Shown here: piece by piece, positions 63,743 through 64,000 of the stretch | Position numbering within the stretch: position 1 is the stretch's first letter | Layout: every line of letters starts with the position of its first letter | Assembly (NCBI RefSeq): GCF_013414345.1 | Contig: NZ_CP058670.1 | Coordinates: 1,860,001 to 1,924,000 of the forward strand | Reading direction: 5' to 3' | Length of the DNA: 64,000 nucleotides | Source of the DNA: Microcella indica | Lineage (GTDB): Bacteria; Actinomycetota; Actinomycetes; Actinomycetales; Microbacteriaceae | Translations under genes and position numbers: made by a program | Notes under the pieces: generated by a model | Database searches by the model: none | What the model saw: the letters and a program-made list of their open reading frames with translations, nothing else | Told to the model about the DNA's origin: nothing

Positions 63743-64000
63743 TAGATTCGCCAGTCGTCCCGGTAGTCGTCGTGATCTGCATGAGCAGACGCGAGCTCCC
63801 GCAGCACCGTCTCCAGCGTCTCGGCCGTCGTGGTCGAGGGTTCTGCGGCACGGAACGCGTCGATGATCCGGCGCTTCGCGGCGCACTCCGCGCGCACGCG
63901 CTGATAGTCGATCGCGACGATCATCCGCTCTGGGTCGAACGCGAACTGCGTCGCCCACACGCAGAACCCGGTATCGGTCGTCGGCGATTCCGACTCGACA
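63742..64000 (-). CDS. DUF6221-like protein, C-terminal part
   Basis: The frame is open to the right edge of the window. It encodes about 86 residues ending in CAAKRRIIDAFRAAEPSTTT and ELASAHADHDDYRDDWRI. The ECxAKRRII helix and the final Ala-x-x-Asp-His-x-x-Tyr-x-x-x-Trp motif match the small DUF6221 family common in actinomycete plasmids, phages and integrative elements. Its function is unknown. A GTG at 63960 could be an internal start, but the frame reads well upstream, so the gene probably begins beyond 64000. Confidence 0.65.
   Translation of the reverse strand, partial: VESESPTTDTGFCVWATQFAFDPERMIVAIDYQRVRAECAAKRRIIDAFRAAEPSTTTAETLETVLRELASAHADHDDYRDDWRI

Larger units (their letters stand above)
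32279..64000. mobile_element. Genomic island inserted in comM (right end outside window)
   Basis: The left boundary is the comM break. Everything to the right is accessory: three tyrosine recombinases, an insertion sequence, candidate defence genes, a displaced folP, gene fragments, a catabolic cluster and phage-like cargo. No return to housekeeping gene order and no comM 5' part is seen up to 64000. The island may be composite, made by several insertion events. The extent beyond about 38.1 kb as one unit is inference. Confidence 0.6.

Overview
The window is high-GC DNA from an actinomycete, most likely a member of Microbacteriaceae or a close relative. The signs are frequent GTG starts, the GlgE pathway, DivIVA-type coiled-coil proteins and the gene neighbourhood dprA–xerC–M23–rpsB–tsf–pyrH–frr–cdsA. 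No tRNA, rRNA or CRISPR array was seen.

Positions 1–32278 look like ordinary chromosome. A dipeptide-type ABC transporter (1–1738, minus strand) lies divergent from a DUF1028 gene, which meets an XRE/cupin regulator tail to tail. Next comes an alpha-glucan block: glgP on the minus strand, and glgE and glgB translationally coupled on the plus strand. GlgP breaks alpha-1,4 chains, GlgE extends them from maltose-1-phosphate and GlgB branches them. The 555-bp region between glgP and glgE is unusually rich in palindromes. Then follow a thioredoxin-fold co-chaperone, a large membrane protein, a coiled-coil protein with an 11-residue repeat, an AI-2E family exporter, a hydrolase, a lytic-transglycosylase-like protein and a DivIVA-domain protein. 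The translation/lipid block cdsA–frr–(EamA)–pyrH–(HTH + Clp-N pair on the other strand)–tsf–rpsB is broken up by extra genes. After it come M23, xerC, an MMPL transporter with a divergent MarR regulator, a phosphoesterase and dprA.

At 32278/32279 the comM (yifB) gene is cut. Only its 3' part remains, and its 5' part is not found in the remaining 31.7 kb. From here to the window end the content is accessory and looks like a composite genomic island whose right end lies outside. It opens with a Tn554/RIT-like set of three tyrosine recombinases plus a small coiled-coil protein, all joined by ATGA overlaps. An IS256-family insertion follows and abuts truncated genes on both sides. One of these neighbours encodes a PD-(D/E)XK nuclease-like protein, and it is divergent from a protein with an RNxxxxH (HEPN-type) motif, so the two form a candidate defence pair. 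A folP gene with a truncated folB comes next, sandwiched between a degenerate copy and the intact copy of an alcohol dehydrogenase 3' end.

From 44 kb to 62.7 kb the island is a catabolic region. It holds an aryl-alcohol-type dehydrogenase, a broken LuxR regulator fused to a broken GMC oxidoreductase, a benzaldehyde-type dehydrogenase and a five-gene branched-chain-type ABC importer. It also holds a full catechol ortho-cleavage route: catA, catB, catC and pcaD with a LysR gene, then pcaF, pcaJ and pcaI with an IclR gene. Together these could take up an aromatic compound, oxidise alcohol to aldehyde to acid, and convert catechol to succinyl-CoA and acetyl-CoA. No ring-hydroxylating oxygenase that would make catechol is present. 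The last kilobase (a phosphoesterase and a DUF6221-like gene) resembles actinobacterial phage or integrative-element cargo.
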